Assembly (NCBI RefSeq): GCF_009676955.1
Contig: NZ_CP045696.1
Location: 186,001-250,000, forward strand
Reading direction: 5' to 3'
Source of the DNA: Sodaliphilus pleomorphus
GTDB lineage: Bacteria > Bacteroidota > Bacteroidia > Bacteroidales > Muribaculaceae
Length of the DNA: 64,000 nucleotides
In this document: positions 29,926-38,707 of the stretch, piece by piece
Position numbering within the stretch: the first letter of the stretch is position 1
How the letters are laid out: the number at the start of each line of letters is the position of its first letter
Notes under the pieces: generated by a model
Databases searched by the model: none
Seen by the model: the letters and a program-made list of their open reading frames with translations, nothing else
Told to the model about the DNA's origin: nothing
Program-made: the position numbers and the translations under genes

Positions 29926-30597
29926 TTACTTTGCCTTTTCAAGAACCTTGTCGATCATGCCATACTTCAATGCCTCGTCCGACGTCATCCAGTAGTCGCG
30001 GTCGCTGTCGGCATACACCTTGTCATAAGGCTGCCCCGAGTGCTCGCTGATGATGGTGTACAGCTCCTTCTTGAGCTTAAGGATTTCGCGCGAGGTGATT
30101 TCAATGTCCGAGGCCTGGCCTTGAATGCCGCCCATGGGCTGATGTATCATCACGCGAGAGTGCTTGAGAGCAAAGCGCTTGCCCTTCTGGCCTGCAACCA
30201 ACAGCACTGCAGCCATCGATGCTGCCATGCCGGTGCAAATGGTCGACACATCGCTTTGAATATATTGCATGGTGTCGTATATGCCCAGTCCGGCATAGAC
30301 CGATCCGCCAGGAGAATTCACATAGATCGAGACATCCTTGCCCGGGTCGGCCGAGTCGAGATAAAGCAGCTGGGCTTGAATCACATTGGCTGTATAGTCG
30401 TCGACTTGGGTGCCTAAGAATATGATGCGGTCCATCATGAGGCGTGAAAACACATCCATCTGAGCCACATTGAGCTTGCGCTCCTCGATGATTGTGGGAC
30501 TGATATAACTGTCGCTCACTTGACTTGTGTACTCGTCGAGTGCAAGACCGTTCATTCCAAGATGATGAACGGCATAATTTCTGAAATCGTTGTTCAT
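29926..30597 (-). CDS. clpP: ATP-dependent Clp protease proteolytic subunit ClpP
   Basis: 223-residue serine protease subunit. Catalytic triad by spacing: Ser127 in GMAAS, His152 in RVMIHQP, Asp201 in SDRDYWM. I chose the ATG at 30597: a longer frame opening at 30666 adds 23 unrelated residues. The N-terminus includes a short segment (NNDFRNYAVHHLG) typical of Bacteroidales ClpP. The gene is leftward and ends 2 bases before clpX. Confidence 0.96.
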   Translation of the reverse strand: MNNDFRNYAVHHLGMNGLALDEYTSQVSDSYISPTIIEERKLNVAQMDVFSRLMMDRIIFLGTQVDDYTANVIQAQLLYLDSADPGKDVSIYVNSPGGSVYAGLGIYDTMQYIQSDVSTICTGMAASMAAVLLVAGQKGKRFALKHSRVMIHQPMGGIQGQASDIEITSREILKLKKELYTIISEHSGQPYDKVYADSDRDYWMTSDEALKYGMIDKVLEKAK

Positions 30598-30734
30598 TGT
30601 TAAAACCATTTTGAATAAATGAGAATTGGCAATAATTGTGCCAAAATACGAGCAAGAGAGCGGCATCGACTACAATGACCGCTCTCTGTGCTGTTTAATA
30701 TATGCTTATCGCTCAGCTGGTGAAGTGACAAGAT

Positions 30735-32093
30735 TTATTTCTTGTCGGCCTCAAAGAGCTTGTTGAACTCTTCGGCAGTGACATTCTTCTCGTCGATGCC
30801 CACAGCATTCTTTACGGCAGCAAACACTTTGTCCTCCATAGCGCGGTTGGTGATGTCGTTGCTGTATTCAGGCTTCTCAAGCAGCTGATGAGCATACTTG
30901 TCGATGACATCGTCGGGGAGGTTGCCCATGCCATATTGAGCAAACTGCTGTGCGGCATAGAAGCGTGCAAGGCGCAGCTTGTCTTCGTTCTCCACCTTCA
31001 CATCATAGTTGCGAGCCACTTTCTCCTTGATGAGCTGCCACTCAAGCTGCTTCTTGGCAGTGGGCCACTCTTCTTCAATCTTCTTCTCGTCGGCGTCCTT
31101 GTTTTGCGCAAGCAGGAAGCGTTTCAAGAAAGCCTCGGGCAACTCAAGCTCGCCCACTTTCTTGCGCAACACGCGCTCGGCATCAAGAGTGAAGCGATAG
31201 TTGCTGTCGTTTTTCAACTGATTGGCAATCATCTCTTTCACCTTCTCGGTATACTCTTTTTCATCTTTGGCTACGTCCTTGCCCAGAACGTTGTCGAAGA
31301 ATTCCTGATTCATCTCGGCAAGCTCATCGACGAGAATCTCGGTGATTGTGAACTTGAAGTCGCTCTTCACCTCGGCGTCTTTGGTGTCGAGGTTGAGCGT
31401 AGCGGCCAGCTCGTTCACGTTACCATCAACGGCTTTGTAGGGATTGTAGACAACCTCCTCGCCCACTTTCTTGCCCACAAATTTCTTCTTTTCTTCCTCA
31501 TCCTTAAAGTAGCGAGGCGAGACAACGGCTTTTTCAACCTTGATGCCATCTTCTTTCACGGTGCCGTCGGGATTGAGCTCGGCCAGCGAGCCTCTTAACA
31601 CCGACTCCTCGTTGGACACCTCACCAGGCACTTGCTTGCCGAAGCGCTTGCGATAGGCCTCGTTCTGCTTGTCGAGCATGTCCTGGCTCACCTCGATGTT
31701 ATAGTAGGGAATCTTAACACGCTTGTCGAGTTTCAATTCAAATTCCGGAGCCAGGCCGAGATCAAACTTGAAAGAAAACTCCTTGTCTTTTTTCAAGTCA
31801 ACCTTGGTGTCGTTGCTCACCATGGGCTCACCCAGGATATCGATCTTGTTGCTCACGATGTAGTCGGTGAGAGCTTTGCTCAACTTTTTATCTATAACGT
31901 TGGCCATCACCTGGTCTCCGTAGAATTTCTTCAGCATGCCAAAGGGAACATGGCCCAGGCGGAAACCCTTGATAGGACGAGTGCGCCCAATTTCGTTCAG
32001 TTCCTTTTTAACGTCGTTTTGATAGTCATCTTCAGTAAATGATATTGTGAGCGTTGCGTTCACATTATCAATTTTGTCAAGTGTTACGTTCAT
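30735..32093 (-). CDS. tig: Trigger factor
   Basis: 452-residue ribosome-bound chaperone with peptidyl-prolyl isomerase activity. The N-terminal ribosome-binding region holds the family signature as GFRLGHVPFGMLKKFYG (residues 44-60). The FKBP-like domain is poorly conserved here, as is common in Bacteroidetes. The long C-terminal arm (about 250-430) is highly charged and helical. The promoter at 32164 has both -33 and -7 boxes. The gene is the last clear core gene before the accessory region to its right. Confidence 0.95.
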   Translation of the reverse strand: MNVTLDKIDNVNATLTISFTEDDYQNDVKKELNEIGRTRPIKGFRLGHVPFGMLKKFYGDQVMANVIDKKLSKALTDYIVSNKIDILGEPMVSNDTKVDLKKDKEFSFKFDLGLAPEFELKLDKRVKIPYYNIEVSQDMLDKQNEAYRKRFGKQVPGEVSNEESVLRGSLAELNPDGTVKEDGIKVEKAVVSPRYFKDEEEKKKFVGKKVGEEVVYNPYKAVDGNVNELAATLNLDTKDAEVKSDFKFTITEILVDELAEMNQEFFDNVLGKDVAKDEKEYTEKVKEMIANQLKNDSNYRFTLDAERVLRKKVGELELPEAFLKRFLLAQNKDADEKKIEEEWPTAKKQLEWQLIKEKVARNYDVKVENEDKLRLARFYAAQQFAQYGMGNLPDDVIDKYAHQLLEKPEYSNDITNRAMEDKVFAAVKNAVGIDEKNVTAEEFNKLFEADKK

Positions 32094-32163
32094 CTTTTGT
32101 GATAAAGTATTATTGTAATTTATGTATTATTCTATAATTAAGCACATTCGGCTTTAGCAAGTG

Positions 32164-32195
32164 CAAAATTACATTTAATCTATTCTTTTAACAAA
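32164..32195 (-). promoter_or_regulatory. Full Bacteroidetes promoter for tig
   Basis: On the reverse strand: TTTG at 32195-32192 (-33), 20 bases, TAATTTTG at 32171-32164 (-7). The ATG at 32093 leaves a leader of about 65 bases. This is one of the cleanest matches in the window. Confidence 0.75.
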
Positions 32196-32240
32196 TTTCA
32201 TTCCAAATTTTTTGTTATTTTATGGTTTCAGGGGCGGCAA

Positions 32241-32950
32241 CGGATTCCATAAGCAAGTGCAAAGTTACGCTATTTTTTCTTCAATCATGTCTTTGGGCTT
32301 GCGAAATCTCTTTCTTGGCCTGTTGTTTATTTTTTCGATGATGCTCTTGACATATAGCCTTGAAATACCCCTAAAGTCCGTCTTCTTCGGAATATATTGC
32401 CTGATGAGCCCGTTCATGTTCTCGAAGGATCCCTTCTCCCACGAGCAGTACGGATGTGCGAAATAAACTTTCGTGTTAAGTTCCCTCGCAATGATTTCGT
32501 GTGCGGCAAACTCCGGCCCGTTGTCTGTCGTTATCGACCTTACAGGCAGACCGCTCTCCCGTATGAGCCGTACCACGGCATATGCCAGTGGAACGGCCTG
32601 CTTTCCCGTATCGAGTTTCTCCATGAGCATAAAGCAGCTCTTCCTCTCCACCAGAGTAACGATGGCACCTATGCCTTCCTTTCCGACGATGGTGTCCATC
32701 TCCCAGTCTCCTATGGTCTGTCCATAGTCCGTTTCCGGTCTTTTGTCAATGGAGAGCCGGTTGGGGATATGCGTCTTGGTGGTAAGCAAGGACTTTTGCC
32801 TTGGTCTGCCTCCATGCCTGAGGTGCTTTCGGATGTTGTCCCCGTAATGTGGGGAAAGGGCCGCTATCCAGTTGTATATGGTTGACTTGGACACCGTGAT
32901 GCCCTCTTTCTTGCCAAGCCATCCGGCGACTTCCTCCGGCGACCACGGAG
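32241..32950 (-). mobile_element. IS30-family remnant, copy 1
   Basis: A leftward IS30-type element that lacks its transposase start. Its left part is almost identical to copy 2 from CGGATTCC onward, in the same orientation. At about 32950 the sequence switches abruptly into a DUF3857-type reading frame on the + strand, marking a recombination junction. It may have mediated the capture of the 3.2-kb segment that follows. Confidence 0.8.
32265..32950 (-). pseudogene. IS30 transposase, N-terminal part missing (copy 1)
   Basis: The frame stays open from the junction near 32950 to the stop at 32265, about 228 residues. It contains the end of the second HTH (PPWSPEEVAGWLGKKEG), SKSTIYNW, and the DDE core: IGDWEMDTIVGKEG with the first Asp, TTDNGPEF with the second, and GSFENMNGLIRQY with the Glu. 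The N-terminal HTH (MYKQLTSEQRY in copy 2) is gone, so no proper start exists. Relative to copy 2 it lacks two codons near RKRFRKPK. Probably inactive. Confidence 0.85.
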
Positions 32951-33919
32951 GCCGAGCCTGTCGACAAACTCATCAGCTATAAAGACACCCAGTAGCTCCT
33001 CAAGGTCGGTAACCACTACTATGCCTTCAATCAGGGCCCGATGGGGCCGGGCTATATCCCTGCTAACCTGCAAGGTCAGAAAGCCATGATGCAGGCCGAC
33101 GGTAAGAACTTCAAACAGGAGGCTGTGGCGCTCGTGCTGCCGCAGTCTACGGCGCAGGATAATGTGGCCTCAGCGGCTGTCAGCGTCATGTGGGACGGTA
33201 CCACGGCACATATCATCCGCCGGAATAGCATCAGTGGGGCTCCTAAGGAACACTTCTCGTTCGATCTGCCTACCACCGAGCAGCTCACCAATGAATATGC
33301 TGACCAGATGGGTCATTCCTTCTTCCGCTATGGCGATGACTGGACGAAGAAAGAAAAACGGTCACTGGAAGAGACTATCAGTAAACAAAAAGAGCAGCAA
33401 AAGGACATCTTCAAGGATGAGGTGAACGACTTCCTTGGTGAGGATCCGCTGTCTGTGGATAGCTTCTCCATCGGTACCTTAGGTATCAATGAGCCGTATG
33501 CCCCCATGCACTATATGGTGGCTTACAGCCAGAACGGTCTGGTGAAGAAAGCAGGGCCCAACCTTATTCTCGCCATCGGCAAGCTGATAGGCGACCAGCT
33601 GAAGATAGAAGGCCGTGACCGCAAGCGCACCGTTGATGTGGTACGCACGGCACCTGTCACCTATAGCTATCAGCTTAACGTCCAGCTGCCTCAGGGCTAT
33701 AAGGTGTCTAAGGATGCCCTCGCCGCGCTGAACACCTCGGTTAGCAACGCTGCTGGGCGCTTCGTCTCACGCGCGTCGGCATCGGGTGACATCATTGTCA
33801 TCAAGGTGGAGAAGGTATACAACCACTGTGTAGAGCCTGTGGCCAACTGGCAGCAGCTGCTCAGCATTGTCGATGCCGCCTATAACTTCACACAGAAGCA
33901 GATTGTGGTGAAGCGATAG
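32951..33919 (+). pseudogene. C-terminal fragment of a DUF3857/transglutaminase-like protein
   Basis: An open frame of about 320 codons on the + strand begins in the middle of a domain at the IS30 junction (AEPVDKLISYKDTQ), hits an in-frame TAG at 32993-32995, then continues LLKVGNHYYAFNQGPMGPGYIP to a stop at 33919. The middle and end resemble the C-terminal part of Bacteroidetes DUF3857-type secreted proteins (FSFDLP, ILAIGKLIGDQL); that assignment is moderate. A CAG-GAG to CAG-TAG change could explain the stop. No signal peptide, promoter or start remains, so it is not expected to be functional. A terminator follows at 33950. Confidence 0.75.
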
Positions 33920-33949
33920 GGAAGGGACGTCTTTCCGAATTTTAACAAG

Positions 33950-33989
33950 AAGCGGGCAGCTTGCTTACTCTACGGCAAGCTGCTCGCTT
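33950..33989. terminator. Bidirectional terminator between the DUF3857 fragment and kup
   Basis: A 15-bp stem (AAGCGGGCAGCTTGC against its complement, one mismatch) with a 10-base loop ends in TTTT on the + strand. Confidence 0.75.
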
Positions 33990-34072
33990 TTGTCTTTAAG
34001 GAATGTGAATCCTGGAGCAGTTCGTGTGCGTGTGACCTTATCTGGCTAAGAAACAGCAGAAGCTGACAGAAG

Positions 34073-36052
34073 CTATTTGTCCGTCGGGCAAGCTTGGGGA
34101 TTTTGTGTCACCCGTTCTATCTTTCTTGTCCGGACCACGAGCGGTACTATCTCCACAAAGACGTTGCTTGTGCTCAGGCCCATTGCCTTAGGAGCGCTTT
34201 GCTTGAGATGGTGCACAAGATTATATATGGTCATGATGAAACGTGCCTTGGGGGTGAACACGTTGAACTCAGCATATACTCGCTTGATAAATACAAAGAT
34301 GAAGTTACCCGCCACATGATGGCGGCGCAAGGAGTCGTAGCCGCTCTCAAGTGCAAACTTGCCATTTCCAACCTGGTCCTCAATGACCTGTCGGAGATAG
34401 AGGTTGACATAGGGTTGCACGCGGAAGCCTAAGTGGAGATTGATACGGTAGAGAGTGCCCGGTATCAGTTCGTAGAAGTCATAGCTGCGCTCATTGGGCG
34501 TGTCTTCGTAATCGGTATGCAGTAAGATATAGTGGTCGGCACGCATGGGATGCTTGTTGATGATGGAGTAGAGCACCTTCTGCTCCACATCGTATTTACC
34601 ACAGAACCGGCTCATATACACGATGTTGGTGGCAAACTTGGAAATAGAGCTATCGGACTTGATATCCGACAGCACATCATAGTACTTTCTGATGTCGCGA
34701 CGTTCCACAAAGGTGTTTCTAATCTTGTCGACGTTGAACCACACGTACATCACCAGACAGATGGTTCCGGCCAGTAGCATGGTTACCCAGCCGCCGTGCA
34801 TGAACTTAGCTAAGTTGGCAACAAAGAAAATGCCCTCTAAGACTACAAAGAAGCCGATGACAGGAATCACCATGCTCCACGGCATTTTGTTTTGTTTAAG
34901 ATAGCAGCCTAATAGTAAGGTTGTCATCAGCATCGTCACCGTGATAGCCAGTCCGTAGGCTGCTTCCATATTGCTGGAAGTCTGGAAAAACAGGATGACT
35001 ATGATGCACAGCACGTAAAGGCTGATATTGATAAACGGTATGTACAACTGTCCTTTGATATCGGTAGGATACTTGATGTGCTGCCGCGGCCAGAAATGGA
35101 GGTTCATCGCCTCACTAAAGATAGTAAACGACCCGCTGATCAATGCCTGACTGGCCACGATAGCCGCAATTGTAGCCATTGTGATACCCACGGGTAGGAA
35201 AGCATGCGGCATAATGGCATAGAAAGGATTCGTGCCGGGAGCAAACTGTCCGGCATGGGCGATGATCCACGCACCCTGACCGAGATAGTTGCAGATGAGC
35301 ATAGTCTTGACAAAGGCCCAGCTCACTCGGATGTTATGCTTGCCACAATGCCCCAAATCGGAATAGAGTGCCTCGGCACCGGTCGTACAGAGAAACACGG
35401 CACCCAGAATGAGAAACCACTCCGGGCTGGTGGCTAAGAGGTGTACGGCATACCAAGGATTGAAAGCCTTGAGTATCACCCAGCTGTCACTCACATGCGT
35501 AAGTCCCAATATGCCAATCATAGAGAACCATAACAACATCAATGGTCCGAAAAGCTTGCCAATGGCACTGGTACCATACTGCTGGATGAAGAACAGCACC
35601 GTGAGGATGGCTATGGCAATAGGGATGACAGGTGTGGAAGGCTCGTAAGTGCGCAGACCCTCTATGGCTGAAAGGACCGTGATGGATGGCGTAATCACTC
35701 CGTCGGCAACGAGGGTGCTCGCCCCGATGATGGCAAGGAGATAGAGCCATGCACTGCCATGCTTCCTCACCAAGGCATAGAGTGCCAGGATGCCACCCTC
35801 TCCGTTGTTGTCTGCTCGCAGTGCCAGTACAACGTATTTTAATGTTGTCTGGAAAGTGAGTGTCCAGATGATACACGACACCGCGCCTATAATGTAGTCG
35901 GAAGTCACAGCGGAGGTGGCACCGACTATTGCTCTCATCACATAGAGTGGTGACGTTCCTATGTCGCCATAAACGATGCCTAAAGTCACTAACAATCCCA
36001 TCACACTGAGTCGATGGGACGTCTTTCCCGAAGAAACTATCTTTGAAGTCAT
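34073..36052 (-). CDS. kup: Kup-type potassium transporter
   Basis: 659-residue K+:H+ symporter of the KUP/HAK family. The N-terminus GIVYGDIGTSPLYVMRAI (residues 25-42) is the family signature. About 12 membrane helices lead to a long cytoplasmic C-terminal domain (about 440-659). GAEALYSDLGHCGKHNIRVSW (around residue 222) and the later GSFTIFSEAMNLHFWP region are typical. Full length and no frame breaks, so probably functional, in contrast to its flanks. It sits alone between IS30 remnants. The TAATTTTG box at 36076 would drive it. Confidence 0.93.
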   Translation of the reverse strand: MTSKIVSSGKTSHRLSVMGLLVTLGIVYGDIGTSPLYVMRAIVGATSAVTSDYIIGAVSCIIWTLTFQTTLKYVVLALRADNNGEGGILALYALVRKHGSAWLYLLAIIGASTLVADGVITPSITVLSAIEGLRTYEPSTPVIPIAIAILTVLFFIQQYGTSAIGKLFGPLMLLWFSMIGILGLTHVSDSWVILKAFNPWYAVHLLATSPEWFLILGAVFLCTTGAEALYSDLGHCGKHNIRVSWAFVKTMLICNYLGQGAWIIAHAGQFAPGTNPFYAIMPHAFLPVGITMATIAAIVASQALISGSFTIFSEAMNLHFWPRQHIKYPTDIKGQLYIPFINISLYVLCIIVILFFQTSSNMEAAYGLAITVTMLMTTLLLGCYLKQNKMPWSMVIPVIGFFVVLEGIFFVANLAKFMHGGWVTMLLAGTICLVMYVWFNVDKIRNTFVERRDIRKYYDVLSDIKSDSSISKFATNIVYMSRFCGKYDVEQKVLYSIINKHPMRADHYILLHTDYEDTPNERSYDFYELIPGTLYRINLHLGFRVQPYVNLYLRQVIEDQVGNGKFALESGYDSLRRHHVAGNFIFVFIKRVYAEFNVFTPKARFIMTIYNLVHHLKQSAPKAMGLSTSNVFVEIVPLVVRTRKIERVTQNPQACPTDK

Positions 36053-36075
36053 AAATATTATCCTAGAAATGGGTG

Positions 36076-36083
36076 CAAAATTA
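36076..36083 (-). promoter_or_regulatory. Bacteroidetes -7 box for kup
   Basis: The reverse strand reads TAATTTTG, 24 bases upstream of the kup ATG. A -33 box is not evident. Confidence 0.5.
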
Positions 36084-36154
36084 CTAAAAGCATGCTAGAT
36101 TGCTTTACATTACACAATATTATTTAGAATAATTAACCCAGCTTCAAGACGCGG

Positions 36155-36722
36155 CGGATTCCATAAGCAAGTGCAAAGTTACGCTATTTTTTCTTCAATC
36201 ATGTCTTTGGGCTTGCGAAATCCGTTTTTCTTTCTTGGCCTGTTGTTTAATTTTTCGATGATGCTCTTGACATATAGCCTTGAAATACCCCTAAAGTCCG
36301 TCTTCTTCGGAATATATTGCCTGATGAGCCCGTTCATGTTCTCGATGGCTCCCTTCTCCCACGAGCAGTACGGATGTGCGAAGTAAACTTTCGTGTTAAG
36401 TTCCCTCGCAATGATTTCGTGTGCGGCAAACTCCGGCCCGTTGTCTGTCGTTATCGACCTTACAGGCAGCCCGCTCTCCCGTATGAGTCGCACCACAGCG
36501 TTTGCCCGGTGTCCTGGCCTTATGCCGTTTGACTTTCAATACGGCCGTACGTGCGTCATAAACGCCTTTAGCATTAGAAATACGCCTTCGCTCACGAGAA
36601 ACCGTGCTTACTGACACACCAATAGTCTCGGCTATGAAACTAAGTGAGAATTTCTTTTGGAGTAGCACACTTATTGTGTATCTTTGCTCCGAGGTCAATT
36701 GTTTATACATTGCAATACAAAA
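36155..36722 (-). mobile_element. IS30-family remnant, copy 2
   Basis: Same orientation and nearly the same sequence as copy 1 over its left about 345 bases. It retains the transposase start that copy 1 lacks but has an internal deletion. An 11-bp inverted repeat (GCAATACAAAA at 36712-36722 and TTTTGTATTGC at 36763-36773) lies just past its transposase start and may mark or overlap the element's end. Confidence 0.8.
36179..36710 (-). pseudogene. IS30 transposase with internal deletion (copy 2)
   Basis: Two parts of the transposase lie in different frames. The start (MYKQLTSEQRYTISVLLQKK, with FIAETIGVSVSTVSRERR as the HTH) runs to about residue 70, and then the sequence joins near 36500 to the C-terminal third (LIRESGLPV, TTDNGPEF, GAIENMNGLIRQY). 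The middle, including the first catalytic Asp, is missing. Together the two copies would reconstruct a full transposase, but neither is complete. Confidence 0.85.
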
Positions 36723-37020
36723 TTAATTAATCTTAGGGAGGGGGGCGAAAGTTCTTCTCCTTTTTTGTATTGCTTAAGTCATCCGCCAATGCTCTTTGGG
36801 GGCTTCGCGCCCCCAGCCGCAAGGCAAACCTCCGCGGTGCTTTTCATGGGTTAATGCACCTCAGAGTTTTGCACTTCTAATTGGAATTAGCACTTTATGG
36901 GAATGCGATGAAGATGGAGAGGGTTGCAATCATACAATTGGGCATACAAAGACCTCTGTATAATATCTTATAAAAAGGGACTGTGCCATTTCACACAATC
37001 CCTTTTTGAAAGAATTTTAA
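36723..37020. other. Gene-free stretch with GC hairpin and terminator
   Basis: No coding gene is supported. It holds a small GC-rich hairpin (GGGGGC, TTCGC loop, GCCCCC at 36798-36814) and the terminator at 36972. The composition is uneven, suggesting a patchwork of joined pieces. Confidence 0.5.
36972..37007 (-). terminator. Terminator after the Rhs tip partner gene
   Basis: AAAAAGGGA pairs with a nearby ATCCCTTTTT through an imperfect stem; leftward reading ends in a T run. It lies just after the stop of the 167-residue gene. Confidence 0.65.
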
Positions 37021-37524
37021 TTAGTCTATATTGACTTCAGCTTTATAGCTCTGATAAATTTCTCCTCTATTATTGTATTTAAATAGAAAAGCCGAAATAA
37101 CAGGCGATCCATAAATGCCAACCATTTTATCTTTTGGTAGGATGTCGCATCTTATCATTCCTTTATATGGCTCCGAAAAATTTGCTATATACATACAAGA
37201 ATCACAAGTTTCAGGACCGAATATAGATAATAAAGCTTCAGAATATGTTGGAGCGTTCCAAATAAATTTTTTCTCTATTCGATAAGACCAGAGAATTTGT
37301 TTGGTCTGAGTATCAACCATATCTGAAAAAATTTCCCAATCAAGATCATAAATCGAATCTGAAACACACAGTTCTTTTGAATGGTAATAAACTTGCAGAA
37401 TATCAAATGCCATATTTATAGCTCTCTGCTCATTTTTATTACCATAAATGATATTCTGAGCTGCTATCGTCAAAGAAGCCCCCAAAATGCACATCAAAAA
37501 GAATATTCTCATAATGATTCTCAT
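37021..37524 (-). CDS. Putative immunity protein of the HELHH Rhs tip
   Basis: 167-residue protein I do not recognise. It has a clear signal peptide (residues 1-22, ending TIAAQ), so it would act in the periplasm or envelope. The rest is mixed and slightly acidic with a late GSPVISAFLFKYNNRG strand-rich stretch. Its ATG overlaps the stop of the Rhs tip gene by 4 bases (ATGA), the usual layout of a toxin and its immunity gene. The immunity role is inferred from position and export only. Confidence 0.55.
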   Translation of the reverse strand: MRIIMRIFFLMCILGASLTIAAQNIIYGNKNEQRAINMAFDILQVYYHSKELCVSDSIYDLDWEIFSDMVDTQTKQILWSYRIEKKFIWNAPTYSEALLSIFGPETCDSCMYIANFSEPYKGMIRCDILPKDKMVGIYGSPVISAFLFKYNNRGEIYQSYKAEVNID

Positions 37525-38666
37525 TTTGTTTTAATATAATGAGCCTTTTTCCCCATGGAACTATTGTACTTCAACGAAGTTAAAGCCGATTCATTAAAAG
37601 GAATAATATTACCTTCTTTTGTATGGATCGCTTTATAATTTAACCTTTCTCCATAATTAAACCCTTGTTTGTTGAGTTCATTGCGGATTATATTCATGTT
37701 ATCAACAACTGGTCCAGTTCCAAAAAGTTCTGTAGAATCATGATAGTCTCCACCTATTGTTGTATGATGAAGTTCATGTAAGAAGGTCATGCCAAAACCA
37801 AGCGTATTGCCATCTACACCAACAGCACCTTTAATCATGTTACTGATTTGCTCAAAACTGAGACCTATTTGAGTTCCAGATGTAACAGTACGTTTAGCAT
37901 GGTAGGATACTTCTATCTCGGTTTTGTTGTCAATCATTTTTATCAAGAAATTCCTTGCAGTTTTACTTCCTGCATCTATTTCTTTTCCTTTTTTGTTGGT
38001 AATCCTATTAACAATAGGTTTTCCTTCATCATTTTTAGCATATTGCAACTTGTTATCCTTGTCCAAACTGAGTTGTAATCCCGTTTGAGAAGCCAAATCT
38101 TTTATTACAGACTGAGTTGTTGACAATTTAAGTTGTTCATCAGCCAAACGAACTTTTGTCATATCAATTTCCATACCTGTAGGATCTGTATATTTCAGCG
38201 GATTAGAAATAACATAACAATACGTTGACACATTGGAATATTTTTCCTCTTTGGGATCTATAGAAAGCCAAAGACTCAACCTCGGATCATAGTACCTCGC
38301 TCCATAGTAATACAATCCTGTCTCCTCATCCAATTCCTTGGCATTTAAGAGGTAAGGGGCGTTCCACATGTTGTTTCTCTCCTCGATGAACACCTCACCG
38401 AACGGCACATACTCAATGTGCTGCACCACCTCGCCATCAAGGTTGGTGATGTAACTACTGCTACCCAAATGGTCAGGGTGGTAGTAGAACTGCATCTTCT
38501 CGTATGTATCGCCCTCTTGGAAATTGTTCTTCATTGCTCTTGCCATTACACGTGCTTGCGCAGCCTCCAAGCTGCCGTCATTGCAGCAGAAGCCCTTGCC
38601 ATCGACATAGTCGTTATTGTCATCACCATTGTACGGCACAGCAAAGGTAATGCAAATCGAGAGCAA
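37521..38666 (-). CDS. Rhs core end with HELHH metallopeptidase-like tip
   Basis: 381 residues. Residues about 55-165 form the end of a Rhs/YD-repeat core: FYYHPDHLGSSSYITNLDGE, then LYYYGARYYDPRLSLWLSIDP and NPLKYTDPTGMEID, the normal boundary of Rhs tips. The tip (about 170-381) has TFLHELHHTTIGGDYHD, an HExxH zinc-protease motif, like M91-type effector peptidases. It is in a different frame from the upstream core fragment at 38708, and a full promoter at 38642 sits inside its 5' end. If that promoter is used, the first in-frame ATG after it is at 38546 (VMARAMKNN). Confidence 0.7.
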   Translation of the reverse strand: MLSICITFAVPYNGDDNNDYVDGKGFCCNDGSLEAAQARVMARAMKNNFQEGDTYEKMQFYYHPDHLGSSSYITNLDGEVVQHIEYVPFGEVFIEERNNMWNAPYLLNAKELDEETGLYYYGARYYDPRLSLWLSIDPKEEKYSNVSTYCYVISNPLKYTDPTGMEIDMTKVRLADEQLKLSTTQSVIKDLASQTGLQLSLDKDNKLQYAKNDEGKPIVNRITNKKGKEIDAGSKTARNFLIKMIDNKTEIEVSYHAKRTVTSGTQIGLSFEQISNMIKGAVGVDGNTLGFGMTFLHELHHTTIGGDYHDSTELFGTGPVVDNMNIIRNELNKQGFNYGERLNYKAIHTKEGNIIPFNESALTSLKYNSSMGKKAHYIKTK

Positions 38667-38673
38667 TACAAAA
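38642..38673 (-). promoter_or_regulatory. Full Bacteroidetes promoter between Rhs fragments
   Basis: On the reverse strand: TTTTG at 38673-38669, exactly 19 bases, TACCTTTG at 38649-38642. The region also separates two frames of one Rhs core. Confidence 0.65.
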
Positions 38674-38707
38674 TGAATTCATTTTAATTGCCGAGATGCA
38701 GCTTACC

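Noticed and set aside
36174..36181. IS30 copy 2 end as the kup promoter
   Set aside because: It does contain a TAnnTTTG-like box reading toward kup, but kup has a better-placed box at 36076-36083.
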